This document shows, in pieces, positions 28,244 through 37,446 of a stretch of DNA of 64,000 bases (the stretch's first letter is position 1; every line of letters starts with the position of its first letter). Source of the stretch: Gemmatimonadaceae bacterium (lineage in GTDB: Bacteria; Gemmatimonadota; Gemmatimonadetes; Gemmatimonadales; Gemmatimonadaceae); NCBI GenBank assembly GCA_014377535.1, contig JACMPK010000025.1, positions 22,633-86,632 on the forward strand. The letters are read 5' to 3'. The translations under genes were made by a program, and so were the position numbers. The notes below the pieces were generated by a model. The model was not told the DNA's origin. It was given only the letters and a program-made list of their open reading frames with translations, and did not search any database.

Positions 28244-29655
28244 GAAACGCGCGCCTGCAGCGCGGTCAGCAGTTCGGGACCAACCTGCGTGACATCGCCT
28301 GCGCCCATCGTCAGCACGACGTCACCGGTCCGCACCAGCGACAGGAGCGCCTGGGTCGCCTGGGCTCGCGATCCGAGCCAGTCCGGCGCGTGCCCGGAGC
28401 GCGCGGCGGCACCGGCGATCAGGTCCGAAGTCACACCGTCGATCGGCACCTCGCGTGCCTTGTAGATCTCGGTCAGCGCGATGACGTCGGCGCCAAGAGC
28501 CAGCGCCGCGCCGAACTCGCCGGCGAAATCGCGCGTGCGGGAATACAGGTGAGGCTGAAACAGGACCACGATCCGGCGCCCCGGAAACGCTGCGCGAGCA
28601 GCCTCGAGTGTGGCGCGGACTTCAGTCGGATGGTGTGCATAGTCGTCGATCACCAGCACGCCCGCCACTTCTCCCTTCCGTTCAAAGCGGCGCTCGACGC
28701 CCGTGAACGCCTCGAGACCGATGCGAAGCGAGTCGAAGCTGTAACCAAGTGCGAGCCCGGCACCGAGCGCAGCGAGTGCATTTCTGCGATTGTGCTCGCC
28801 AGGGACCTGCATCCGGAGTTCGCCGATTGGTGCCGCATCGAAGACGATGCGCATCACGTCGCCATCAGTCAGCCCGACGAGCCGCGCGTCGGTCGTGCCG
28901 AGCCCGTAGCGTATGACGTCAGCGGAATCGGGAATGGCGAGTGCGGCAGCGCCGGCATCATCGGCGCAGAGCACGACAGCCTTGGCATTTCTGAGATACT
29001 GCTCGAAGGTGCTGACGATATCTGCGAGATCTTCGTAGATGTCGAGGTGATCCGCCTCGACATTGGTCACGACGGCCACGGTCGGGTGAAGTGCGAGGAA
29101 GGAGCGATCGTACTCGTCGGCTTCGACGACGACGGTATTGCCACCGCCCCAGCGCAGGTTGCCACCCCACCGCTGCACGCGCCCGCCGACGATGCCAGTC
29201 GGGGCTGCCGTCGTCCCGGCGAGCGCGTCCGTCGTCATGACCGTGGTGGTCGTCTTGCCGTGCGTACCGGCGACGCCAACGATGGTCATGCCGTCCACCG
29301 CGGCGCCGAGCGCTTCTGCGCGGCGAATGATCGGCAAACCGGCGGCGGCCGCGGCAGCGAGCTCGACATGATCCATCGCGATGGCGGACGAGCAGACCAC
29401 CGCTCGCGCGCCACGCACCCATGCGGCGTCATGCCCGCGGTGCACCGTGACTCCGAGGGTCTCGAGATCCGCATGCCCTGCCGCATTCATATCGCTGCCG
29501 GTGACGGCGATGCCGCTGCGCACGAAGAGTTCGGCCAGTGCACTCATGCCAGCGCCGGCGATCCCGACGAAGTGCACCGGTCGCGGGTCGGAATTGCGGA
29601 ACAGGTGCAGTGCATCAACCCGCATTCGTGCGCTCGTGCTGGAATCAACGGCCAT
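28240..29655 (-). CDS. murC: UDP-N-acetylmuramate--L-alanine ligase
   Basis: Adds L-alanine to UDP-MurNAc, the first amino-acid step of peptidoglycan precursor synthesis. The Rossmann start is HFVGIAGAGMSALAELF (about residues 28-44). The ATP loop is GTHGKTTTT (130-138), the HxGKTTT form typical of MurC rather than the GTNGKTTT of MurD/E. The middle domain contains EADEYDRSFL and GEHNRRNALAAL, and the C-terminal domain DDYAHHPTEVRATL. 471 residues, normal. No murB or ddl gene separates it from ftsQ, unlike the order in many other phyla. Confidence 0.97.
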   Translation of the reverse strand: MAVDSSTSARMRVDALHLFRNSDPRPVHFVGIAGAGMSALAELFVRSGIAVTGSDMNAAGHADLETLGVTVHRGHDAAWVRGARAVVCSSAIAMDHVELAAAAAAGLPIIRRAEALGAAVDGMTIVGVAGTHGKTTTTVMTTDALAGTTAAPTGIVGGRVQRWGGNLRWGGGNTVVVEADEYDRSFLALHPTVAVVTNVEADHLDIYEDLADIVSTFEQYLRNAKAVVLCADDAGAAALAIPDSADVIRYGLGTTDARLVGLTDGDVMRIVFDAAPIGELRMQVPGEHNRRNALAALGAGLALGYSFDSLRIGLEAFTGVERRFERKGEVAGVLVIDDYAHHPTEVRATLEAARAAFPGRRIVVLFQPHLYSRTRDFAGEFGAALALGADVIALTEIYKAREVPIDGVTSDLIAGAAARSGHAPDWLGSRAQATQALLSLVRTGDVVLTMGAGDVTQVGPELLTALQARVS

Positions 29656-29671
29656 GCGAAGTCACTCCAAT

Positions 29672-30781
29672 CTACCTGAGATTCAATGAGTCAAGTATCT
29701 GCGCAGCAATGGTTTGCGCAGCTCCGGCTCGAGCTCTTGCACGCGCCGCGCGACCCATGACGGCAAGTCCCGTGGCGTCAGCGCAGAGCTCGTTCAGCGC
29801 GGTGCGGAGACCACCCGATGCGAGTGCGGACTGGAGCACCAGCCGAGCGGCGTTCGCTCGGTGCAGCGCCCCGGCGTTCTGCGTCTGGTGATCCGCCGCC
29901 GCAGTGGGCAGTGGGACCAACACCATCGGAATTCCCCAGGCACAGAGTTCTGCCGTGGACATGGCGCCCGCGCGCGCCACCGCAAGATCGACGGTCGCGT
30001 ACGCCTCCGCCATCGGCTGTTGATAGGCGACGACGCGCACGCGATCGGAGGCGTACGACGCGAATCGTTCGTAGTCGGCGGCTCCAGTCACCCAGATCGC
30101 GCCCCAGTTCAATGGCAGCGAACCGGGAAGCCAGGCAACCACCGCATCGTTGATCGCGCGCGACCCCTGACTACCGCCAAACACGAGCAGCACGTGCTCG
30201 ACGCTTGCCTCGAAGCCCCAGCGCTTGCGACCAATCTCGCGCTCGGGCAGCGGGTCAGGCGGTGGCGCAATCGGGTTGCCGGTGATCACTGCTTGCGGCC
30301 GTCCCTCTGCCGGAAGCGACTCACGTGCTTCCGGAAAGCCCAGAAAGGTGAAGCGAGCGCGACCACTGAAGGCCCGCACGGTCAGACCGGCGACCGCGTT
30401 CTGCTCCTGCAGGAAATACGGAATGCCATGCAACCGGGCAAAGCCGAGCAGCGCACCAGCCGCATAGCCGCCCGTGCCGAGTGCTCCAACGGCGGGGTGT
30501 TTCTGCGTGAGTGTTCGGATGCTTTTATATGCACTGAACAATCCGCGCACCGTCATCCAGTTCTGCCAGGGGGCGGACCGATAGAGCGGATGCAGGTCCA
30601 GCAGGTCGTGCTCCCACGCCGTGGTCGGCAGGACCTTCCGCTCGATACCGCGCATGGCACCGATGAAGCGGACATTCAGTGCCGGCTGCTGCGCGACGAG
30701 GGCGTCGGCCACGGCAAGACCCGGATACAGATGGCCACCGGTGCCCCCGCCCGCGACGTAGAACGTGCCGGCCCCAGTCAT
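29672..30781 (-). CDS. murG: UDP-GlcNAc:lipid I N-acetylglucosaminyltransferase MurG
   Basis: Membrane-associated GT28 enzyme that turns lipid I into lipid II. The 369-residue protein has the N-terminal glycine-rich loop GGGTGGHLYPGLAVADAL (about 10-27), the second G-loop region LLVFGGSQGSRAIND and the donor-site segment ARAGAMSTAELCAWGIPMVLVPLP. The ATG overlaps the ftsW stop by four bases; murC follows after 16 bases. Confidence 0.96.
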   Translation of the reverse strand: MTGAGTFYVAGGGTGGHLYPGLAVADALVAQQPALNVRFIGAMRGIERKVLPTTAWEHDLLDLHPLYRSAPWQNWMTVRGLFSAYKSIRTLTQKHPAVGALGTGGYAAGALLGFARLHGIPYFLQEQNAVAGLTVRAFSGRARFTFLGFPEARESLPAEGRPQAVITGNPIAPPPDPLPEREIGRKRWGFEASVEHVLLVFGGSQGSRAINDAVVAWLPGSLPLNWGAIWVTGAADYERFASYASDRVRVVAYQQPMAEAYATVDLAVARAGAMSTAELCAWGIPMVLVPLPTAAADHQTQNAGALHRANAARLVLQSALASGGLRTALNELCADATGLAVMGRAARARARAGAAQTIAAQILDSLNLR

Positions 30782-31953
30782 TTGAGACTGCCGCGGCCAA
30801 GCAGCGGGTCAGGCAGTGCGTCGCTGTACACGCGCTCACGGGTGCTTCCGATGTTCACCAGGATGCCCGTCATGAGCAACGAAATGAGCAGGTTGCTGCG
30901 TCCATAGCTGACGAACGGCAAGGTCAATCCGGTGTTCGGGAACAGGCCGGTGATGACGGCAAGGTGCACGAAGGCCGTGGTCACCGTCGCCAGCGTCAAC
31001 CCGACCGCCGTCAGCTGCAGGAACTGGCTGCGCGCGTCGCGCGCGATCCGGAAGCCGAGCCAGGCATAGCCCCAGAACAGCAGCACCACGGTGGTGATGC
31101 CCACGAAGCCCCACTCCTCGCCGACATTCGAGCCGATGAAGTCGGTGTACTGGAACGGCAGGAAGCCGCTCTGCTGCCGGCCCTCGCCGAAGCCGACGCC
31201 GAACATCCGGCCCGAGCCGATTGCGATCATCGACTGGCGGGTCTGCAGGTTGATGTCCTCCGCGCAGCCGACCGCGATGGGTCCGTTGTTCCAGCTGGCG
31301 ACCCGGCACTTCACGTAGCCGTTCATCCGGCCCCAGGCCAGCGGAATGACGAGCAGCCCGATGAGCAGGAAGTGGCCCACGCGGGCACCCGCGACGAACA
31401 GCATGGCGCCCATCAGGGCCAGGTAGAACAGCGCGACGGAGATGTCGGGCTCGAGGACCGCGAGCAGCGCCAGTGCCCCGTTCACCGCAAAGAAGGGCAG
31501 CAATCCCTTGCCCAGGTGACGCAACTGGTCGCCCTTCTTCGCCGCCAGCATTGCAGTCCAGAGGATCACGGCGAGCTTGGCGAACTCCGACGGCTGCACC
31601 GCATGGCTGATCAGAAATCGCTTGGAGCCGTTCACGTCGGGCGAGAGCACGAGCACGGCAAACATGGCCGCCATCGCCGCGATCATGAGCTTCCAGGCGT
31701 ACGCCCGATACCGCTCGGCGTCGATCTTGGCGCACAGGGCGAAGGCGACGATGCCGGCGCCTGCGCCAACGAGCTGCCGGATGAGATAGTACGACGGCGT
31801 GAGATTCTTCTGCTGCGCGACGATGACCGTGGCGCTGTAGACCGTAGCCAGGCCGAGCACGAGCAGCATGGCCGTGACCATGACCAGTGCGCGTGCCTCG
31901 ACGCCCATGCGCCAGCGCTCCCGAATCACCTCCACCGTCACCGCAGCCGTCAC
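30778..31953 (-). CDS. ftsW: SEDS-family lipid II polymerase FtsW
   Basis: Polytopic glycosyltransferase that polymerises lipid II at the septum together with the FtsI-type transpeptidase. About ten membrane helices are predicted across 391 residues. Family motifs visible include GSKRFL (near residue 110), QPSEFAKLAVI (about 119-129), LLAVLEPDIS (LEPDxG-like) and the C-terminal PFVSYGRSNLL, a variant of the usual PFxSYGGSS with Arg-Ser-Asn in place of Gly-Ser-Ser. FtsW rather than RodA is inferred from its place between murD and murG. Start ATG overlaps the murD stop (ATGA). Confidence 0.93.
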   Translation of the reverse strand: MTAAVTVEVIRERWRMGVEARALVMVTAMLLVLGLATVYSATVIVAQQKNLTPSYYLIRQLVGAGAGIVAFALCAKIDAERYRAYAWKLMIAAMAAMFAVLVLSPDVNGSKRFLISHAVQPSEFAKLAVILWTAMLAAKKGDQLRHLGKGLLPFFAVNGALALLAVLEPDISVALFYLALMGAMLFVAGARVGHFLLIGLLVIPLAWGRMNGYVKCRVASWNNGPIAVGCAEDINLQTRQSMIAIGSGRMFGVGFGEGRQQSGFLPFQYTDFIGSNVGEEWGFVGITTVVLLFWGYAWLGFRIARDARSQFLQLTAVGLTLATVTTAFVHLAVITGLFPNTGLTLPFVSYGRSNLLISLLMTGILVNIGSTRERVYSDALPDPLLGRGSLK

Positions 31954-33383
31954 GACGCCACTCCCCTCGCCAGATCGCGGAACACAGTGCCGCGCTCCTC
32001 GTAATTGCGGAACATGTCAAAACTGGAGCAGGCTGGCGACAGCAGGATCGCGTCGCCCTCGATCGTTGCCGCGCGCGCGTGGGCAATTACGTCGGCAAAG
32101 CTGCCGTCGACACGCTCCACCGCGACGAGCGGTGAAAGATCCTCGACGATCTGGCCAGCCGCCTCGCCGTACGCGATCACCCGCTTGCCATGCAGGCTGA
32201 AATCATGTGCAAGTGCCGTGTACGGCTCACCCTTGTGCCGTCCGCCGAGCAGCAGGACAAACGGCCGCGTCATGCTCTGCACGGCCACGAGCGTCGAGCT
32301 GACGTTGGTGGCCTTGGAGTCGTTCAGCCAGAGCCGGCCGTCGGCGGTCGGCACCGGCTCCAGCCGATGCGGCAGCGCATGGAAGGAGCGCAGCCGGTCG
32401 GCGATCCAGCCGTGCTTGTGCTTCGCGTCCTGTGCTGCGACAGTCGTCGATACGGCATCGTCGAACGGCACGGCGGTCACGACCGCGAGAGCGGCAGCGA
32501 GGGCGTTGGCGACATTGTGATCGCCGACCAGCGGAAACTCGTCGCGGCGCATGAGTGGTGTGCCGCAGAGATACATGATGCCGGACTCCCGGTCGTACCA
32601 GGCATCGGACTCGGTGCCGATGCGGAATGTGCGCACGGTACCCGGCAGAACGCTGCCGCGACCGAGTCGCTCGTGCAGTCGCAGCACCTCGTCGTCATCG
32701 CCGTTCAGCACCCAGCACGACTGCTCGGTGGCGTTGGCAAACAGGTGAGCCTTGTCGCCGTAATACGCGTCGATCGAGTCGTAGCGATCGAGGTGATCCG
32801 GACTGAGGTTCGTCACCACGCCGACGGTCGGTTTGATGCCGGGTGTGTCGTGCAACTGGAAGCTGGAGCACTCGAGGGCAGCCCACGAGGGCTGCGGCTC
32901 GCGCAGAGCGAATTCGGCCAGCGCGGTGCCGATGTTGCCGGCATCGACGATGTCCGTGCACGCACGCAGGATGTGACCAATCAGTGCGGTGGTGGTGGTC
33001 TTGCCATTGGTGCCGGTGATGGCGATGTAGCGCAGCGACGGCATGGCATCGAGCGCGACCTCCATCTCGCCGACCACGGGGACGTGGTGCGCACGCGCGG
33101 CCACGCACGGTGGCGCGGACGGCGGCACGCCTGGGCTCGCGACGACGATGGCCGCGCGCCCGATGCGCACGAGGTCGTGCGCGCCTGTCTGCACGTCGGC
33201 TCCGAGCGCGCGCAGCTGCGCCGCGTTCTCCAGCACCTGCGGGGAGCTCCCGCCATCGGATGCGTAGACCACGTGACCGGCACGCAGCAACAGCTTTGCG
33301 ACCGCCACGCCGGACCTGGCCAGGCCAAGCACGGCGATCTCGCCGGACGTGCGCTCGAGGCGCGCAAACAGTGTGGTACTCAT
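31950..33383 (-). CDS. murD: UDP-N-acetylmuramoylalanine--D-glutamate ligase
   Basis: Adds D-glutamate to UDP-MurNAc-L-Ala. The 477-residue form starts MSTTLFARLERTSGEIAVLG. The N-terminal nucleotide-recognition domain has GLARSGVAVAKLLL, and the ATP loop GTNGKTTTT lies at about 124-132. Domain 2 shows SPDHLDRY and GDHNVANALAAALAV, and the C-terminus LSPACSSFDMFRNYEERG, the MurD-specific end motif. The track begins 12 codons earlier; I chose the ATG at 33383 since it overlaps the mraY stop (ATGA). Confidence 0.97.
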   Translation of the reverse strand: MSTTLFARLERTSGEIAVLGLARSGVAVAKLLLRAGHVVYASDGGSSPQVLENAAQLRALGADVQTGAHDLVRIGRAAIVVASPGVPPSAPPCVAARAHHVPVVGEMEVALDAMPSLRYIAITGTNGKTTTTALIGHILRACTDIVDAGNIGTALAEFALREPQPSWAALECSSFQLHDTPGIKPTVGVVTNLSPDHLDRYDSIDAYYGDKAHLFANATEQSCWVLNGDDDEVLRLHERLGRGSVLPGTVRTFRIGTESDAWYDRESGIMYLCGTPLMRRDEFPLVGDHNVANALAAALAVVTAVPFDDAVSTTVAAQDAKHKHGWIADRLRSFHALPHRLEPVPTADGRLWLNDSKATNVSSTLVAVQSMTRPFVLLLGGRHKGEPYTALAHDFSLHGKRVIAYGEAAGQIVEDLSPLVAVERVDGSFADVIAHARAATIEGDAILLSPACSSFDMFRNYEERGTVFRDLARGVAS

Positions 33384-34522
33384 CGAACCTTCAGCGTGCC
33401 CAATGCGAGGAAAGCGCACAGAATGCCGATGATCCAGAATCGTACGACCACCTGCGTCTCGGGCCAGCCCTTCATCTCGAAGTGATGATGGAGTGGCGCA
33501 CGCAGGAACACCCGATGTTTCTGCGCGAACTCGAGCCCGAACTTCCGCCGCCGGTACTTGAACACGGAGCGCTGCAGGATCACGCTCACGACCTCGGCCA
33601 CGAACACCGCGCCGACGATGGCGAGCAGGAACTCGCTTTTGAGCAGGATCGCGACTGCGCCGATTGCGCCGCCGAGTGCGAGTGAACCCGTGTCACCCAT
33701 GAAGACCTGTGCGGGGAACGCGTTGAACCAGAGGAAGCCGATCAGCGCGCCGAACATCGCGGCACAGAAGATCGTCAGTTCGCCGGCGCCGCGCAGGTAG
33801 AAGAGCTGCAGGTAGCCACTGACGTCGATGCGCCCCATGGCATAGGCGTACACCGCGAAGGTCACCGCGGCGATGGCGCACAGACCGGCCGCAAGTCCAT
33901 CGAGACCATCAGTGAAGTTCACGGCATTACTCGCACCCGAGAGGATGAACGTGACGAAAGGCACGTACAACCACGCGAAGCCGACCGACATCGGCACAAT
34001 TAGCACGTACTTGAAGAACGGCAACGTGGTGGACGCGCCCGGCAGCGTGCTGATCGGATCGAGCCACAGATATGTCCCCAGTGCGACGCCGATCACGATC
34101 TGCCCGAACAGCTTGTAGCGCTCCACGAGTCCCTCGTTCTTCTCGCCAAGCCGCTTCTGTCGAAGCTTCAGGTAATCGTCGAGAAAGCCGATGCCGCCCA
34201 TGGCCGCCATCACCACCATCGCCAGCATCACGTAGCGATTGTCGAGCTTCGCCCAGAGCAGCGTCGGCGCGATGGTCGCGGCAAGAATGATCAGCCCACC
34301 CATCGTCGGCGTGGTGCCCTTGGCCTGGTGCGAATCGGGCGTGCCTTCGCGCACCACCTGATGCAATGCCATGGACCGCAGGCGCGCGATGATCAGCGGT
34401 CCGATGAGGAACGCCATCAACAGCGCCGTGACGGCAGCACCGACCGCGCGGAAGCTGATGTAATAAAAGAGCCGGAACGGCTCCCAGTATGGCTGGAGCG
34501 GAGCGAGGAGATGAAACAGCAC
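33380..34522 (-). CDS. mraY: Phospho-MurNAc-pentapeptide transferase MraY
   Basis: Integral membrane enzyme that moves phospho-MurNAc-pentapeptide from UDP onto undecaprenyl phosphate to form lipid I. The 380-residue protein has about ten helices. Catalytic and metal motifs are FLDDYLKLR (Asp pair), NAVNFTDGLDGLAAG, the VFMGDTGSLALGG loop and HHHFE near the C-terminus. It lies 21 bases after murF and overlaps murD. Confidence 0.97.
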   Translation of the reverse strand: MLFHLLAPLQPYWEPFRLFYYISFRAVGAAVTALLMAFLIGPLIIARLRSMALHQVVREGTPDSHQAKGTTPTMGGLIILAATIAPTLLWAKLDNRYVMLAMVVMAAMGGIGFLDDYLKLRQKRLGEKNEGLVERYKLFGQIVIGVALGTYLWLDPISTLPGASTTLPFFKYVLIVPMSVGFAWLYVPFVTFILSGASNAVNFTDGLDGLAAGLCAIAAVTFAVYAYAMGRIDVSGYLQLFYLRGAGELTIFCAAMFGALIGFLWFNAFPAQVFMGDTGSLALGGAIGAVAILLKSEFLLAIVGAVFVAEVVSVILQRSVFKYRRRKFGLEFAQKHRVFLRAPLHHHFEMKGWPETQVVVRFWIIGILCAFLALGTLKVR

Positions 34523-34543
34523 GTCGGGGGGTCGTGGTGTGGG

Positions 34544-35962
34544 TCAGGAGGCCGCAGTGGCCCAGCGGGTGATCGGTGCGACGAGTCGTTCGAGACTTAC
34601 GCCGCGCGAGCCTTTCAGCAGGACTGCCGCATTGCGCGCGCAGCGCCGCAGCAGTTCCTCCTCGGCAGCCGGCGCATCGTCGGCGAGAATCAGGCGGGGA
34701 TCATCGGGCGCGACGCGGCGCAGTGCCGCCGCGACGTCGCCGATGCCGACGATCACGGCCAGCGGTCGTGCGATGGCATCGCGTGCAATCGCATCATGCA
34801 TGGCATCGGCGGCGGCACCCAGCTCACGCATCGTTCCCAGGATCGCGACGAGCGGACGTCCCGTGCCCACGGCCTCGAGCAGGTCCAGTGCCGCACGCAC
34901 CGACGGCGGGTTTGCGTTGTAGGCATCATTCACGAGCAGCGCGTCGCCCACGCGGTCGACGGCGGCGCGCATCGACGGCGGCACCATGCGCGAAAGGCCA
35001 GTCTGCATCTGCGGCAGCGTGACGCCGAAGCCGCGGCAGACCGTGACGGCGAGCATCGCGTTGCGCAGGTTGTGCACGCCACGCAGCGGAATGTGCAGTT
35101 CCCCGTCCTCGAACATGAGCGTGCCACTGCCATCCGGCTCGAGCTGCCACCGCAGTGGCTGCATGTGACCATCGTCAAGCCCGGCAATCACGACCTGCTG
35201 TACATCGCCGCGAACGGCAGCGGCCACTTCCGGATGTGTAGCCGGCGTGACGACGACCGGCACGTTCAGCGTGAGCTCGAGCTCCTCGCGCAGCACACCC
35301 GCGATGTCGCCCAGCCCTTCGAGATGTTCCTCCCCGATGGACGTGATCACCGTGACATCGGGCGCGATGATGGCACGCAGGCGTGCAATTTCGCCGGGCA
35401 TGTTGGTGCCGGCCTCGATCACGGCCAGATCGGCGTGATCAGGCACGGACAACAGCGTGAGCGGCACACCGATCTCGTTGTTCAAATTGCCCGGCGTCGC
35501 ATGCACCTCGTACGCCCCGGACAGCATCGCCGCCAGCATCGCCTTCGTGCTGGTCTTGCCATTCGAGCCGCCGATCGCAATCACCGGCTTGCCCCAGGCG
35601 CGACGGCGGAAGTTTGCCAAGGCACCCAGCGCGACGCGGGTGTCGTGCACCACGTAGACCGGCACGCCGAGGTTTGCTGCGCGTGCAGCATCGTTGATGA
35701 CGAGCGCCGACGCACCGGCTGCGACGGCGTCGGCCAGAAAATCATGCGCGTCGAACTGCTCGCCCTGAAGCGCGACAAAGAGCGTATCGGGCACGATGCG
35801 GCGGGTGTCGGTGCTGACGCCGCGGAACTCGGGCGCGCCGCGCGGCAGCGGGATCGTGGCGCACGCCTCGAGCGCCGTCGCCACGCGATCCATGGTCCAG
35901 AAGGCGCGACCGGTCGACGTGTACGGCACGTCACTGGCGAGTGGTGAGCGCGCGGTGGTCAT
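34544..35962 (-). CDS. murF: UDP-MurNAc-tripeptide--D-Ala-D-Ala ligase
   Basis: Adds the D-Ala-D-Ala dipeptide, finishing the UDP-MurNAc-pentapeptide. The 472-residue protein shows the Mur ligase ATP loop IGGSNGKTSTKAMLAAML (GSNGKT, usual in MurF), the lead-in FRGVSTDTRRIVPDTLFVALQGEQFDAHDF typical of MurE/MurF first domains, NxxNEIGVPLTLL in domain 2, and LVNDAYNANPPSVRAAL, the MurF DxYNANP signature. ATG at 35962 overlaps the murE stop. Confidence 0.97.
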   Translation of the reverse strand: MTTARSPLASDVPYTSTGRAFWTMDRVATALEACATIPLPRGAPEFRGVSTDTRRIVPDTLFVALQGEQFDAHDFLADAVAAGASALVINDAARAANLGVPVYVVHDTRVALGALANFRRRAWGKPVIAIGGSNGKTSTKAMLAAMLSGAYEVHATPGNLNNEIGVPLTLLSVPDHADLAVIEAGTNMPGEIARLRAIIAPDVTVITSIGEEHLEGLGDIAGVLREELELTLNVPVVVTPATHPEVAAAVRGDVQQVVIAGLDDGHMQPLRWQLEPDGSGTLMFEDGELHIPLRGVHNLRNAMLAVTVCRGFGVTLPQMQTGLSRMVPPSMRAAVDRVGDALLVNDAYNANPPSVRAALDLLEAVGTGRPLVAILGTMRELGAAADAMHDAIARDAIARPLAVIVGIGDVAAALRRVAPDDPRLILADDAPAAEEELLRRCARNAAVLLKGSRGVSLERLVAPITRWATAAS

Positions 35963-37446
35963 TGCGCCGCCGTCAGTGCTGCCACGATGCCAGCCACGAT
36001 CTCTGCCTCGTCGAACGGATGACTGGTGGTGCCGCGAATCTGGTAGGTCTCATGACCCTTGCCGGCGAGCAGCACGAGGTCATCGGGACCGGCCATCGTG
36101 ATGGCTTGCGTGATGGCCTTCAGGCGATCCTGCTCGCGCACGATGGTCTCGAGCGGCATGCCGGCCACGATGTCGTCGATGATGCGGGCCGGATCTTCGG
36201 TGCGCGGGTTGTCGCTGGTCACGATGCAGACGTCGGCGAGGCTTGCCGCGACGCGACCCATGTCCGGGCGCTTGCCGCGATCGCGATCGCCACCGGCACC
36301 GAAGACCACGATCACGCGTCCCGTCGCGAACGGGCGCACCGACTGCAGTGCGCGCTGCAGCGCATCGGGAGTGTGTGCATAGTCGCGCAGCACCGCCGGC
36401 GTCGTGCTCAGTCGCTCGAGCCGACCGGGGACCTGCGGCATGGCAGACAGTCTGGATGCGACGACCGACAACGGCAGACCGAGTCCGATGCACACGGCTG
36501 CGACGCCAACTGCGTTGTCGACCTGGAAGTCGCCGAGCAGCGGAAGCTGCACCTTCACCGCACCGGTCGAGGGTGCGTGCAGCGAAAAGCTGCTGCCGAC
36601 ATTCGTGAATTTGATGCGACGTGCGTAGACGTCTGCGACGTGCGCACCGGCGGAGTACCGCACGCGACGATGCGGCGTGGGCGGCAACGCGTCCCACGCA
36701 GGATCATCGGCGTTCGTGATCACGCACGCGGCGTCGGTGAGCTGGTCCAGCAGCATGGCCTTGGCGTGGAAATATGCCGCCATGGTGCCATGATAATCGA
36801 TGTGGTCGCGCGTGAAGTTGGTGAACAGCGCGGCATCGAAACGCAGCCCGTCCAGTCGGTGCTGATGCAGCGCATGTGAACTCGCCTCGAGGGCCACCCA
36901 GTGCACGCCCGCGTCGCACAGCTCGCGCAGCAGCTTCTGCAGCTCGACCGGCCCCGGCGTCGTGGGGCCGTCGCCGCCGGGATGTGCGCGCCCCGCGGCG
37001 CCGATCAGCACACCGAGTGTCCCGATCGATGCGGCCGGCTGCGCCTCGGTCGAGAGAAGGCAGCGGAGCATGCTCACAGACGTCGTCTTGCCGTTCGTGC
37101 CGGTGACGGCAACGAGACTCAGCTGCGACGCAGGCTCACCGTACCACGCCGCTGCCGCCACGGCGACCGCGCGCCGCGTATCCGAAACGATGATCGCCGG
37201 CAGATCTGTCGAGGCCGCGTCGCTGACGATCGCTGCCGCCGCGCCGGCGATAGCCGCCTGCGGCAGGAACTCGTGTCCATTGCGCGTACTGCCATGCACC
37301 GCGACGAAGAGCGCGCCGTCAGTGACAGCACGGCTGTCGGCGGTGATCGCGGCAAATTGCGCAGGGAGTGTGCCCCGCACTGCCTGCAGTAATCCGGCGC
37401 GTTGCAAGGCGTCGGTGATGATACCGGCATTCACGGACGCGTTCAT
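35959..37446 (-). CDS. murE: UDP-MurNAc-L-Ala-D-Glu--meso-diaminopimelate ligase
   Basis: Adds the third residue of the stem peptide. The 495-residue protein has the first domain TADSRAVTDGALFVAVHGSTRNGHEF, ATP loop VTGTNGKTTSVSML (about 114-127), and DNPRTEDP in the C-terminal domain. DNPR is the motif associated with meso-diaminopimelate recognition, against DDNP-type or other sequences in lysine-adding enzymes. The wall is therefore predicted to be of the DAP type. ATG at 37446 overlaps the upstream transpeptidase gene stop by four bases. Confidence 0.96.
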   Translation of the reverse strand: MNASVNAGIITDALQRAGLLQAVRGTLPAQFAAITADSRAVTDGALFVAVHGSTRNGHEFLPQAAIAGAAAAIVSDAASTDLPAIIVSDTRRAVAVAAAAWYGEPASQLSLVAVTGTNGKTTSVSMLRCLLSTEAQPAASIGTLGVLIGAAGRAHPGGDGPTTPGPVELQKLLRELCDAGVHWVALEASSHALHQHRLDGLRFDAALFTNFTRDHIDYHGTMAAYFHAKAMLLDQLTDAACVITNADDPAWDALPPTPHRRVRYSAGAHVADVYARRIKFTNVGSSFSLHAPSTGAVKVQLPLLGDFQVDNAVGVAAVCIGLGLPLSVVASRLSAMPQVPGRLERLSTTPAVLRDYAHTPDALQRALQSVRPFATGRVIVVFGAGGDRDRGKRPDMGRVAASLADVCIVTSDNPRTEDPARIIDDIVAGMPLETIVREQDRLKAITQAITMAGPDDLVLLAGKGHETYQIRGTTSHPFDEAEIVAGIVAALTAAQ